Source: Sphingobium chungbukense (lineage in GTDB: Bacteria > Pseudomonadota > Alphaproteobacteria > Sphingomonadales > Sphingomonadaceae). From it: a stretch of 64,000 bases of DNA. The position numbers and the translations under genes were made by a program. The stretch is from positions 372,001 to 436,000 of the forward strand of contig NZ_LBIC01000003.1 of assembly GCF_001005725.1 (NCBI RefSeq). The letters run 5' to 3'. Under the pieces are notes generated by a model. That model was not told the origin of the DNA. It saw nothing but the letters and a program-made list of their open reading frames with translations, and did not search any database. The stretch's first letter is position 1; each line of letters starts with the position of its first letter. Shown piece after piece: positions 45,747 to 53,938 of the stretch.

Positions 45747-45858
45747 TCTAAATCAACGCTTGCCAAAAAGAAACCGGGGGTATAGCTGACCCATACCGCC
45801 CCTGAAATGATTTTCCTGGTGCGGGTCGCATCACCAATAGCCTTCACAGGAAAAAGAA

Positions 45859-46284
45859 ATGGAAACCGAATCGGCCCAGAGCGAACTGCTCATTACTTTG
45901 ACTTCGGACATTGTGGCGGCTCATGTCTCCAACAACAGCGTCGCCGTCTCCGACGTATCTACGCTGATCCAGAATGTGCATGCCGCGCTTTCGGGGCTTG
46001 CCACGCCGGCCGCCGCGCCGGAAGTGAAGCCGGAACCCGCGGTGTCGGTCCGCTCGTCGATCAAGCCCGACTATATCATCTGCCTGGAAGACGGCAAAAA
46101 GCTTAAGATGCTCAAGCGCCACCTGATGACCCACTATCAGATGACGCCGGAGGATTATCGCGCCAAGTGGAGCCTGCCGGCCGATTATCCGATGGTCGCG
46201 CCCAACTATGCCGAACAGCGCCGCAGCCTGGCGAAGAAAATCGGCCTGGGTACCAAGCGCCGCCGCACCCGCGCAGCCAAATAA
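45859..46284 (+). CDS. Ros/MucR-family transcriptional regulator
   Basis: A 141-residue alphaproteobacterial zinc-finger-like regulator controlling exopolysaccharide, motility and cell-cycle genes. The N-terminal oligomerisation region precedes the DNA-binding domain (CLEDGKKLKMLKRHLMTHY, TPEDYRAKWSLPADYPMVAPNYAEQRRSLAKKIGLG). The second cysteine of the classical C2H2 finger is Asp (C-x2-D), a variant known for MucR/Ml proteins. It lies between rimI and a strong terminator, alone. Given EPS genes elsewhere in the window it could control them, which is inference. Confidence 0.92.
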   Translation: METESAQSELLITLTSDIVAAHVSNNSVAVSDVSTLIQNVHAALSGLATPAAAPEVKPEPAVSVRSSIKPDYIICLEDGKKLKMLKRHLMTHYQMTPEDYRAKWSLPADYPMVAPNYAEQRRSLAKKIGLGTKRRRTRAAK

Positions 46285-46312
46285 TCCGGCCCCCTGTGGG
46301 CAAAACTCATGC

Positions 46313-46345
46313 AAAAGGGGGCGTGCTGATGGCACGCCCCCTTTT
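46313..46345 (+). terminator. Rho-independent terminator of the mucR-like gene
   Basis: Perfect 14-bp arms AAAAGGGGGCGTGC / GCACGCCCCCTTTT around a 5-base loop, just past the stop; very strong, with A-run and T-run at the base so that it can work in both directions. Confidence 0.9.
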
Positions 46346-46408
46346 ACGCTATGGCAAAAGCCGCTAGGCTCGCGCCGATTGACCGCAAATTCCAGCAAGT
46401 GAGCCTGC

Positions 46409-46831
46409 ATGAACCGCAAGATCGACGTAGAGGCCCTTTGCCATGAAAAGGGCCTGCGCATTACCGAACAGCGCCGCGTCATCGCCCAGGTGCTGAGCGA
46501 CGCCACTGATCATCCCGATGTGGAGGAATTGCACAGGCGCTCTTCGGCGATCGATCCGGGCATTTCGATCGCCACCGTCTATCGTACCGTCCGCCTGTTC
46601 GAGGAAGCGGGCATTCTCGACCGTCACGATTTCGGCGACGGCCGCGCCCGCTATGAAGCGGCGCCCGAATCCCATCACGACCATCTGATCGATGTCGAAA
46701 CCGGCAATGTGATCGAGTTCGTCGATCCTGAACTGGAACAGTTGCAGAAGCAGATCGCCGAAAAGCTCGGCTTCCGCCTGGTCGACCATCGCATGGAATT
46801 GTACGGCGTCGCGCTCGATCGCAAACACTGA
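46409..46831 (+). CDS. fur: Ferric uptake regulator Fur (alphaproteobacterial type)
   Basis: Metal-responsive repressor of 140 residues. The winged helix (LRITEQRRVIAQVL, IDPGISIATVYRTVRLFEEAGIL) and dimerisation domain (HHDHLIDVETGNVIEFVDPELEQLQ) are present. The structural-zinc CxxC pairs of E. coli Fur are missing (IDVETG instead), which is typical of alphaproteobacterial Fur/Mur proteins, some of which respond to manganese. ATG at 46409 fits length. It is followed closely by plsC (7 bp). Confidence 0.92.
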   Translation: MNRKIDVEALCHEKGLRITEQRRVIAQVLSDATDHPDVEELHRRSSAIDPGISIATVYRTVRLFEEAGILDRHDFGDGRARYEAAPESHHDHLIDVETGNVIEFVDPELEQLQKQIAEKLGFRLVDHRMELYGVALDRKH

Positions 46832-46837
46832 GGCAGC

Positions 46838-47605
46838 TTGGCCAGACTTCGCCGCATCACGCGCACCGGGGCGCTCGCCGCCAGCCTGCTGCTCTGCCTG
46901 ATCCCCCATCTATTCTGGCGCGCCGCCCATGCACGCTCCCCCTGGCCGAGGCGCTTTCTGGGGCTGGCCGCGCGCTCGGTCGGCGCCCGCGTCGCCATAG
47001 AAGGCCATCCCTTTCAAGGCGACAGCTTCATCATCGCCAATCATGTGAGCTGGGTCGACATATTGGCGCTGGGCGGCGCGACCGGCACGGCCTTCGTCGC
47101 GCATGACGGCATAGCGGGCTGGCCGATCATCGGCTGGCTCGCCGCACAGAACAACACGCTGTTCGTCGCCCGCAACCGGCGCGGCGCCCTCTCCTCGCAG
47201 CTCGAGGCGCTACGCGCCGCACTGGCCGGGCACCAGCCGGTGACGCTGTTCCCGGAGGGCACCACCAGCGACGGCACGGGCCTGCTGCCCTTCAAGCCCT
47301 CCCTGCTTGCGGTCCTGCTCCCACCGCCGCGCTCCGTCCGTATCCAGCCCGTGCATATCGATTATGGCACGGCGACCCCGGAAATCGCCTGGCACAGCGA
47401 CGAACCGGCCGGCGCCAATGTGAAAAGGCTGCTGGAACGCAAGGGCCGGCTCGACGTCACCTTGCGTTTCCTGGAACCGTTCGACCCCGCCATCTGCCCG
47501 GATCGCAAGGCGCTCGCGACGATGACGCAGGAAAGGATCGCCGCCAGCATCGCAAGCTTCCCCTCGCAACCCAGGCCCTGTATAGCTGGACCGCATGAAT
47601 CGTAA
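46838..47605 (+). CDS. plsC: 1-acyl-sn-glycerol-3-phosphate acyltransferase family protein
   Basis: A membrane-bound acyltransferase converting lysophosphatidate to phosphatidate or a related acylation. The 255-residue protein has the HxxxxD motif (NHVSWVDILA), FPEGTTSDGTGLLPFK and an N-terminal hydrophobic helix. It starts with TTG at 46838, preceded by GAGG, seven bases after fur. Its end overlaps miaB by 11 bases. Whether it is the essential PlsC or a paralogue (ornithine-lipid-type acyltransferase) cannot be settled; OlsA-like function is possible. Confidence 0.85.
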   Translation: MARLRRITRTGALAASLLLCLIPHLFWRAAHARSPWPRRFLGLAARSVGARVAIEGHPFQGDSFIIANHVSWVDILALGGATGTAFVAHDGIAGWPIIGWLAAQNNTLFVARNRRGALSSQLEALRAALAGHQPVTLFPEGTTSDGTGLLPFKPSLLAVLLPPPRSVRIQPVHIDYGTATPEIAWHSDEPAGANVKRLLERKGRLDVTLRFLEPFDPAICPDRKALATMTQERIAASIASFPSQPRPCIAGPHES

Positions 47606-48944
47606 CGACGCCCCAAAGACTCCAGCGACTTTCCACGTCAAATCCTTCGGCTGCCAGATGAACGTCTATGATGGCGAGCGCATGGCCGAAATGCTGGGTG
47701 AGCGCGGCATGACCGCAGCGGCGGAGGGCGCCGAGGCCGATCTCGTCATTTTGAACACCTGTCACATCCGCGAAAAGGCGGTGGACAAGGTCTATTCCGA
47801 CATCGGCCGCATGACGCGGGAGGACGGCAGCCGCCCGATGATCGCCGTCGCCGGCTGCGTCGCGCAGGCGGAGGGCAGCGAAATCCAGCGCCGCGCCCGC
47901 AATGTCGACATCGTCGTCGGTCCGCAGGCCTATCATCGCTTGCCCGGCCTCATCGACAAGGCCGGTCGGGGCGAGGCAGCCGTCGACACCGACATGCCGC
48001 TGGCCTCGAAATTCGGCGCCCTTCCTGCCCGCACCAAGCAGGCTCGCCCGACCGCCTTCCTGACGATCATGGAGGGCTGCGACAAATTCTGCACCTATTG
48101 CGTCGTCCCCTATACGCGCGGCGCGGAAATCAGCCGGACCTGGTCCGCCATCCTCGATGAGGCAAAGGCTCTGATCGACGGCGGTGTGCGCGAAATCACC
48201 CTGCTCGGCCAGAACGTCAACGCCTGGGAAGGCCAGGATGACAAGGGTCGCACGCAGGGCATGGACGGCCTCGTCCGCGAATTGGCGAAGATCGATGCGC
48301 TGAAACGCATCCGCTACACCACCAGCCATCCCAACGACATGAACGACGGCCTGATCGCCGCCCATGGCGACGAACCGAAATTGATGCCGTTTCTCCATCT
48401 GCCGGTCCAGTCGGGCAACGACCGGGTGCTCAAAGCCATGAACCGCAGCCACAGCGCCGACAGCTACCTCCGCATCATCGACCGCGTCCGCGAAGCGCGC
48501 CCGGACATCGCGCTGTCGGGCGATTTCATTGTCGGCTTCCCCGGAGAAACCGATGCCGAGTTCGAGGATACGCTGAAGATCGTCGAGCAGGTCCGCTACG
48601 CGCAATGCTATAGCTTCAAATACAGCCCGCGCCCCGGAACCCCCGCCGCCGACATGGATCACCAGATTCCCGCCGCACTGATGGACGAACGCCTCGCCCG
48701 CCTTCAGGCGGTGATCAACCGCCATCAGGCCGAATTCAATGCCGCGACCGTGGGCCGCCGCACGGAGATATTGCTGGAGCGCAAGGGCCGCCATCCCGGC
48801 CAGCTCATCGGCAAGTCGCCCTGGCTCCAGTCGGTCGTCGTCACCGCCCCGGACCTGTCCATCGGTGACATGGTCGAAGTCGATATCATCAGCGCCGGTC
48901 CGAACAGTCTGGCCGGGCAACCCAGCAGGAGGAAGGCCGCTTGA
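47595..48944 (+). CDS. miaB: tRNA-2-methylthio-N6-dimethylallyladenosine synthase MiaB
   Basis: Radical-SAM methylthiotransferase that completes ms2i6A at position 37 of tRNAs reading UNN codons. The 449-residue protein shows the three-Cys N-terminal cluster domain (FGCQMNV, NTCHIREKA, AGCVAQAEG), the radical-SAM CDKFCTYC motif and a TRAM domain at the end. ATG at 47595 lies inside plsC's 3' end. It heads the conserved miaB-phoH-ybeY-corC run. Two Cys-ligated [4Fe-4S] clusters are expected. Confidence 0.96.
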   Translation: MNRNDAPKTPATFHVKSFGCQMNVYDGERMAEMLGERGMTAAAEGAEADLVILNTCHIREKAVDKVYSDIGRMTREDGSRPMIAVAGCVAQAEGSEIQRRARNVDIVVGPQAYHRLPGLIDKAGRGEAAVDTDMPLASKFGALPARTKQARPTAFLTIMEGCDKFCTYCVVPYTRGAEISRTWSAILDEAKALIDGGVREITLLGQNVNAWEGQDDKGRTQGMDGLVRELAKIDALKRIRYTTSHPNDMNDGLIAAHGDEPKLMPFLHLPVQSGNDRVLKAMNRSHSADSYLRIIDRVREARPDIALSGDFIVGFPGETDAEFEDTLKIVEQVRYAQCYSFKYSPRPGTPAADMDHQIPAALMDERLARLQAVINRHQAEFNAATVGRRTEILLERKGRHPGQLIGKSPWLQSVVVTAPDLSIGDMVEVDIISAGPNSLAGQPSRRKAA

Positions 48945-48958
48945 ACCCAAAACCAGTC

Positions 48959-48978
48959 GTTCCCGTGACAACGGGAAC
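48959..48978. repeat. Palindrome in the miaB-phoH intergenic region
   Basis: GTTCCCGTGACAACGGGAAC, a short palindrome followed by a wider nested repeat (CCATCTCC at 48979 and GGAGATGG at about 49014), in 120 bases between co-oriented genes. It looks like a REP-type unit of sphingomonad genomes. Confidence 0.5.
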
Positions 48979-49066
48979 CCATCTCCGAACCTGTCCGCCA
49001 GGCGCAACGAGAAGGAGATGGATACTCGCCCATGCGAGTGTGACAGGTGAACAGGGAGGCCGCTGA

Positions 49067-50086
49067 ATGTCGAAGAAACCGAACCAGAACCATCGTACCG
49101 AACTGGCTGAACGGTCCCGGGCCGAACGCGCCCGTCTCGAAGTCACCTTCGACCGCCCGCATCTGCTGGGCGCGCTGTTCGGCCAATATGACCAAAATCT
49201 CGTCGCCATCGAAAACCGCCTCGGCGTCTATATCGCCGCGCGCGGGAACAAGCTCCAGATCGAGGGCGACGTCGAAGCCGCCGCCCGCGCCCGCGACGTG
49301 ATGACCGGCCTCTACAACCGCATCGTCGCCGGACAGGAAATCGACGCCGGGGCGGTCGAAGCGGTCATCGCCATGTCCGCCGAACCGACGCTGGACGGCA
49401 TCATCCGCCATGACGTGGCCGAACCGCCCAAGGTGATGATCCGCACGCGCAAGAAGACCATCGTCCCGCGTTCCGCGACGCAGGTGACCTATATGGAGGC
49501 GCTCACCCGCAACGACATCATCTTCGCGCTCGGCCCGGCCGGCACCGGCAAGACCTATCTCGCCGTCGCCCAGGCGGTGAGCCAGCTCATCACCGGCAGC
49601 GTCGACCGCCTGATCCTCTCCCGCCCCGCCGTCGAGGCGGGCGAGCGCCTCGGCTTCCTGCCCGGCGACATGAAGGAGAAGGTCGACCCCTATCTCCGCC
49701 CGATCTACGACGCGCTCTACGACACGCTCCCCGCCGAGCAGGTCGAACGCCGCATCGCGAGCGGAGAGATCGAGATCGCCCCCCTCGCCTTCATGCGCGG
49801 CCGCACATTGTCCAACGCCTTCATCGTGCTGGACGAAGCGCAGAACACGACGATCGCCCAGATGAAGATGTTCCTCACCCGCTTCGGCGAGGGCAGCCGC
49901 ATGGTCATCTGCGGCGACCCGCGCCAGGTCGACCTGCCGCAGCCGGGCATTTCGGGCCTGGCCGACGCCGTCACCCGGCTGGAGGGGGTGGAGGGCATTT
50001 CGGTGGTGCCCTTCGGCATCAGCGACGTCGTCCGCCACCCGGTCGTCGGCCGCATCGTCCAGGCCTATGAAGGCCCGGATGCCTGA
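49067..50086 (+). CDS. phoH: PhoH-family ATPase
   Basis: A 339-residue P-loop protein of the PhoH/YbeZ branch, near YbeY in most bacteria and tied to rRNA maturation. Features: N-terminal KH-like region (about 45-100), Walker A GPAGTGKTYLA near residue 156, LILSRPAVEAGERLGFLPGD, and Walker B FIVLDEAQNTT. Context places it with ybeY and corC. ATG at 49067 has AGGG upstream. Precise RNA substrate unknown. Confidence 0.94.
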   Translation: MSKKPNQNHRTELAERSRAERARLEVTFDRPHLLGALFGQYDQNLVAIENRLGVYIAARGNKLQIEGDVEAAARARDVMTGLYNRIVAGQEIDAGAVEAVIAMSAEPTLDGIIRHDVAEPPKVMIRTRKKTIVPRSATQVTYMEALTRNDIIFALGPAGTGKTYLAVAQAVSQLITGSVDRLILSRPAVEAGERLGFLPGDMKEKVDPYLRPIYDALYDTLPAEQVERRIASGEIEIAPLAFMRGRTLSNAFIVLDEAQNTTIAQMKMFLTRFGEGSRMVICGDPRQVDLPQPGISGLADAVTRLEGVEGISVVPFGISDVVRHPVVGRIVQAYEGPDA

Positions 50087-50106
50087 TTTCGTGGAGTTTC
50101 CGGAAA

Positions 50107-50607
50107 ATGATTGAAGTCGCCGTCCTCCATGAACAGGGCTGGCCCGATACCGATTGGGAATTGCTTGCCCAACGCGCCGTGGTTTCGGCCATCAGCCACA
50201 GCCCCTATGCCAATTTCACCACGGACGAGGCGCTGTACGAGGTCGCGGTCAAACTCACCACCGACGAGGAGGTCCATCAGCTCAATCGCGCCTATCGGGA
50301 CAAGGACAAGCCGACCAACGTCCTGTCCTTCCCGATGGTGCAGTCCGACCTGCTGGAGGCCACAGCCAACACCGATGATGGTGAGGTGATACTGGGCGAT
50401 ATCGTGCTGGCGGAGGGGGTCTGCGCCGCCGAGGCTGCCGAAAAAGGCATCTCCATTGCCGACCATGCGACGCATCTCATCATTCATGGGACTTTTCATT
50501 TGCTGGGATATGATCATATGGAGGACGCCGAGGCCGAAGCGATGGAAGCGCTTGAAACGCAATCGCTGTTCAGCCTCGGCATTTCCGATCCTTACGGGGA
50601 TCGCTAA
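50107..50607 (+). CDS. ybeY: Endoribonuclease YbeY (rRNA maturation factor)
   Basis: Zinc metallohydrolase needed for 16S rRNA 3' processing and 70S quality control. The 166-residue protein has the UPF0054 motif H-G-x3-H-x4-D-H as HGTFHLLGYDH, which binds zinc. It follows phoH by 20 bases and precedes corC by 18, a conserved triplet. Confidence 0.95.
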   Translation: MIEVAVLHEQGWPDTDWELLAQRAVVSAISHSPYANFTTDEALYEVAVKLTTDEEVHQLNRAYRDKDKPTNVLSFPMVQSDLLEATANTDDGEVILGDIVLAEGVCAAEAAEKGISIADHATHLIIHGTFHLLGYDHMEDAEAEAMEALETQSLFSLGISDPYGDR

Positions 50608-50625
50608 CAGGGATAATGGACGAAC

Positions 50626-51573
50626 ATGGCTGAAGGCAGTCCGAAGGACGGCAACGGTTCCAAGGAACCGGACAGTAGTAGCCACGAAGGCGGTTTATGG
50701 AGCGGCCTGAAATCGCTGCTCTTTGGAGAAGAAGAGAGCCATAGCCTCCGCCAGGAGCTGGAGGATGCGCTCGACGAATATGATGAGGAACAGCAGGATG
50801 AGGGCACGTCCCATCCTGCCAAGGGCGACCTGTCGGCGATCGAGCGCCAGATGGTTCGCAACCTCCTCCATTTTTCCGAACATACGGTCGACGACGTCGC
50901 GGTTCCCCGCGCGGACATCATCGCGATCGAGGAAAAGGCGAGCTTCGCCGATCTCGCCGCCTTGTTCGCGGAGGCCGGCCATAGCCGCATCCCCGTCTAC
51001 CGCGACAATCTCGACACCATCGTCGGCATGATCCACATCCGCGACGCCTTCGCGATCATGGCCGGCAAGGCACCGGTCCCGGACAGCCTCGAACCGCTGA
51101 TCCGCCAGCCGCTCTACGTGCCCGAAAGCATGGGCGCGCTCGACCTGCTGGCGGAAATGCGCGCGAAACGCACCCATCTCGCCATCGTGCTGGACGAATA
51201 TTCGGGCACCGAAGGCCTGCTCACCTTCGAGGATCTGGTCGAGGAAATCGTCGGCGAGGTCGAGGATGAGCATGACGAGGAGCCGGAGGCCATGCTCGTC
51301 CCGCTGGAAGGCGGCCTCTGGGAAGCCGATGCCCGCGCCGAACTGGAGGATGTCGCCAAGGAAATCGACGAAAAGCTTGCCGACATCGAGGAAGATGTCG
51401 ATACGCTGGGCGGACTCGCCTTCGTGATCGCGGGCCGCGTGCCCGAACCGGGCGAAATCGTCGAGCACGGGCAAAGCGGCTGGAAACTCGAAATCCTGGC
51501 CAGCGACGGCCGCCGCGTCACCCGGCTGCGGCTCCATCCGCCAGCAACGAAGGAAATCGAGGAAGAATCCTGA
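50626..51573 (+). CDS. corC: CBS-domain protein of the CorC/HlyC family
   Basis: A 315-residue soluble protein with two CBS domains (about 80-200; VPRADIIAIEEKA, RIPVYRDNLDTIVGMIHIRD) and a C-terminal CorC_HlyC domain (about 215-300; GRVPEPGEIVEHGQSGWKLEILASDGRRVTRLRL). In other bacteria CorC supports magnesium/cobalt efflux or ribosome-related stress response. It completes the miaB-phoH-ybeY-corC group. An acidic N-terminus is unusual but unremarkable. Confidence 0.9.
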   Translation: MAEGSPKDGNGSKEPDSSSHEGGLWSGLKSLLFGEEESHSLRQELEDALDEYDEEQQDEGTSHPAKGDLSAIERQMVRNLLHFSEHTVDDVAVPRADIIAIEEKASFADLAALFAEAGHSRIPVYRDNLDTIVGMIHIRDAFAIMAGKAPVPDSLEPLIRQPLYVPESMGALDLLAEMRAKRTHLAIVLDEYSGTEGLLTFEDLVEEIVGEVEDEHDEEPEAMLVPLEGGLWEADARAELEDVAKEIDEKLADIEEDVDTLGGLAFVIAGRVPEPGEIVEHGQSGWKLEILASDGRRVTRLRLHPPATKEIEEES

Positions 51574-51932
51574 AAAGCCTGAACCTCGGCGACGGCGGGC
51601 CCTTCCGTCGCTTCCACTTCCCCTTGTCACCCCGGGCTCGACCCGGGTCTTGTCGCCTTTCAGCCCCGTCGCCTTTCAGGAAAGTCTTTCGAACCGCGAA
51701 AGCATGAAAGATGCCCGGAACACCGCGCCTCGCTCGACCTGAGCCGCCTTGTCCTCCAGCAACCATATCAACGCCGGCCCGGCGAGCGCCAATATCCGTA
51801 AATGAACCGCTCGGGATCGGCATTGGCTGGGAAATATTAAGGGCTCGGCGCTAGAGCGCCCTGATGCGGCAGGAAAGACGGACATCCCCCCAGGCGCGGC
51901 GCGCGACCTTGATCCCAGGCCCCTGGACGGCC
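51574..51932. other. Gene-free stretch with palindrome and direct repeat
   Basis: About 360 bases between corC and the DUF2142 gene. A REP-like palindrome (CCCGGG-ctcga-CCCGGG, core 51631-51647) is followed by two copies of GTCGCCTTTCAG about 17 bases apart (51652 and 51669). No gene is evident, although an earlier ATG at 51864 could extend the next gene. Confidence 0.45.
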
Positions 51933-53350
51933 ATGGAAAAGTGGCTGCTGGCGCTGGTCTGCCTCGCCACCCTGTTCTTCGCCTGCATTACCCCGCCCTT
52001 TCAGGCGCCCGATGAAAATCAGCATTATATGAAGGCGCTGATGCTGTCGGAAGGCCGCATCCTGACCGAACGGCGCGGCGCAAAGATCGGCGCCGAATTG
52101 CCCGCCGCCGCCATCGACCTGCACGATGTCCATTTCCCGACCGGCGCCTCTCCCAAACCGCGTCGCTTCGACCGGACCATGCTGACGCGGGCATGGACCG
52201 CCGGGCAAGCTGAGCTCGGCCAGCGCCGCTTCGCCGATTTCCCCAATGTCGCCAGTTACGCGCCCTCGCTCTATGCTCCGGCGGCCTTGGGCCTCGCCAT
52301 TGGCGACAATATGGGCCTGCCCGCCTCGGCGCCTTCTATGGCGGCCGGATCGCCAATGCGCTGTTCGCGCTGGCCATGCTCGGCCTGGCTCTCCGCCTCA
52401 TCCCCTTTGGCCGTCCTGCCTTACTCGCCATCGCGCTATTGCCGACCTTTTCCTATCAAGGCGGATCATTGTCGCCCGATGCGGTCATCAACGGCCTCGG
52501 CTTCCTCGGCCTCGCCCTCGCGCTGCGCGCCGGTTTCACCGGCTGGACCGAAAGGCGCGGCCTGGCGCTGATCGTGACCGCGCCGCTGCTGGCGCTCGCG
52601 AAGGGAGTCTATCTGCCGCTCATGGCCGCCGGCCTGCGCTGGCCCGAGGGCCGCCGCGACCTGCGCCCGCTGCTCCTGTCGGGCGCCATGGTCCTGGGTG
52701 CCATCGCCTTCATCCTGTGGATGAAACTCTCCGGCGGCAGCCAGGCGCTCTATCATATCGTCTCGCGCAAGACCGGCGAAATGGTCACCACGGCGCCGCT
52801 CGCCGACCAGTTGGCGGTCATCACCCACTCGCCGCTCGCCTATCTGCACGTCCTCGCCACCAGCGTCGCGGAACGCGCGCCCGTCTATGCGCTCCAGACC
52901 GTCGGCCGCTTCGGCTGGAACGCCATCCTGCTGCCGCTGCTGGCCTATCCGCTCGCCATGCTCATGCTCATCGGCGCCCTGTTCAGCGGATCGGAGATGC
53001 GCTTTTCCCTGGGTCAGCGCCTCTGGTGGCTGACGATCGCGATCGGCACCGCGCTACTGATCGAAACCGCCATGTACCTGACCGGCACGGCGCTTGGCGC
53101 CGACTATATCCAGGGCACGCAGGGGCGCTATTTCCTGCCGATCCTGCCGCTGGTCCTGCTCGCGCTGATGCCCGCCGATCCGATATACGGCGCCCGCGCG
53201 GTCTTTGCGGCGGGCGCAAGCCTGCTGCTGCTCATCGCAGCCGCCACGGCCTTCGACAGCTTCTGGGTCCATGGCTTCGTCACAGCCGACGGCATGCCGC
53301 CGCATCGCAGCCTGGAACGCGCGCTAATCCTGCCCTCGCCGCGCTGGTAG
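51933..53350 (+). pseudogene. DUF2142-type membrane protein, frameshifted
   Basis: A polytopic membrane protein of roughly 470 residues if repaired. The N-terminal part (LVCLATLFFACITPPFQAPDENQHYMKALMLSEG) carries the APDE-x-H motif of DUF2142, a family of predicted membrane glycosyltransferase-like proteins found in surface-polysaccharide clusters. The reading frame is lost near base 52320 and resumes in another frame as LGAFYGGRIANALFALAMLG, with many more hydrophobic helices to W at the end. Adding one C to the CCC run at 52320-52322 joins the frames smoothly (GLP-R-LGAFYGG). Start at ATG 51933 or 51864. The 3' end overlaps the convergent PAP2 gene. Confidence 0.8.
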
Positions 53351-53925
53351 CCAGACCGCGCAAAGCGCCAGCCAGCCAAGCCCCTCGATCCATCCCGCCA
53401 GCACATCGCTCGGCCAATGCACGCCCAGCCACACCCGGCTGACTCCGATCAGCGCGATCGCCAGCCCGGCACCGGCATAACCCGCCCGCCGCCCGAACAG
53501 CAGCGCCAGCGCCCCGAAGAAGATCATGTTCCCCGCCGCATGGCCGCTGGGGAAGCTGTAGCTGTTCACAATGTCGAGATGCGGCAGAAGATCGGGGCGG
53601 GGCGCCGCGAATATCTGTTTGAGCGCAAGGTTGAGCAACGTGCCCCCGGCCATCACCGACAGCAGCCACAATGCGCATCGCCGCCGCCGGCCCCAGAGCA
53701 TCGCGCAACAGGCCGTCAGCAGGACAAGCCGCCCCGCCGTTCCCCCGACCGCGGACGCCCCCTGCATGAGCCAGGTGACGCTCCCCCCGTCGCACTGTCC
53801 CGCGCCCGGCCCGCCATGCCCATCAGCCCATGGTTCATCGCGTCCAGCAGCCCCTGCCGCTGAACCAGCGCGATCCCCAGAACGCAAAAAAGCGCGAGGG
53901 CCAAAGCTCCCGCGCCTTTTGCCAT
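53324..53925 (-). pseudogene. PAP2-family phosphatase, frameshifted
   Basis: A membrane lipid phosphatase (type 2 phosphatidic acid phosphatase; undecaprenyl-pyrophosphate or lipid phosphatase) of about 200 residues if repaired. The N-terminus (ALALALFCVLGIALVQRQGLLDAMNHGLMG) is in one frame, and SVTWLMQGASAVGGTAG through PSGHA to the end in another. The catalytic motifs K-x6-RP (KQIFAAPRPD), PSGH and SR-x5-H-x3-D (SRVWLGVHWPSD) are all intact. The switch falls in a run of six C (53783-53788); one more base would restore the frame. Start ATG at 53925 lies just after lpdA's stop. Convergent with the DUF2142 gene. Confidence 0.82.
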
Positions 53926-53938
53926 GGCTTTGCGCCGG

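Noticed and set aside
52246..53442. Plus-strand frame through the DUF2142 gene
   Set aside because: Product is Arg/Pro/Ala-rich without hydrophobic periodicity; the membrane protein runs in the two other frames joined by a one-base repair.
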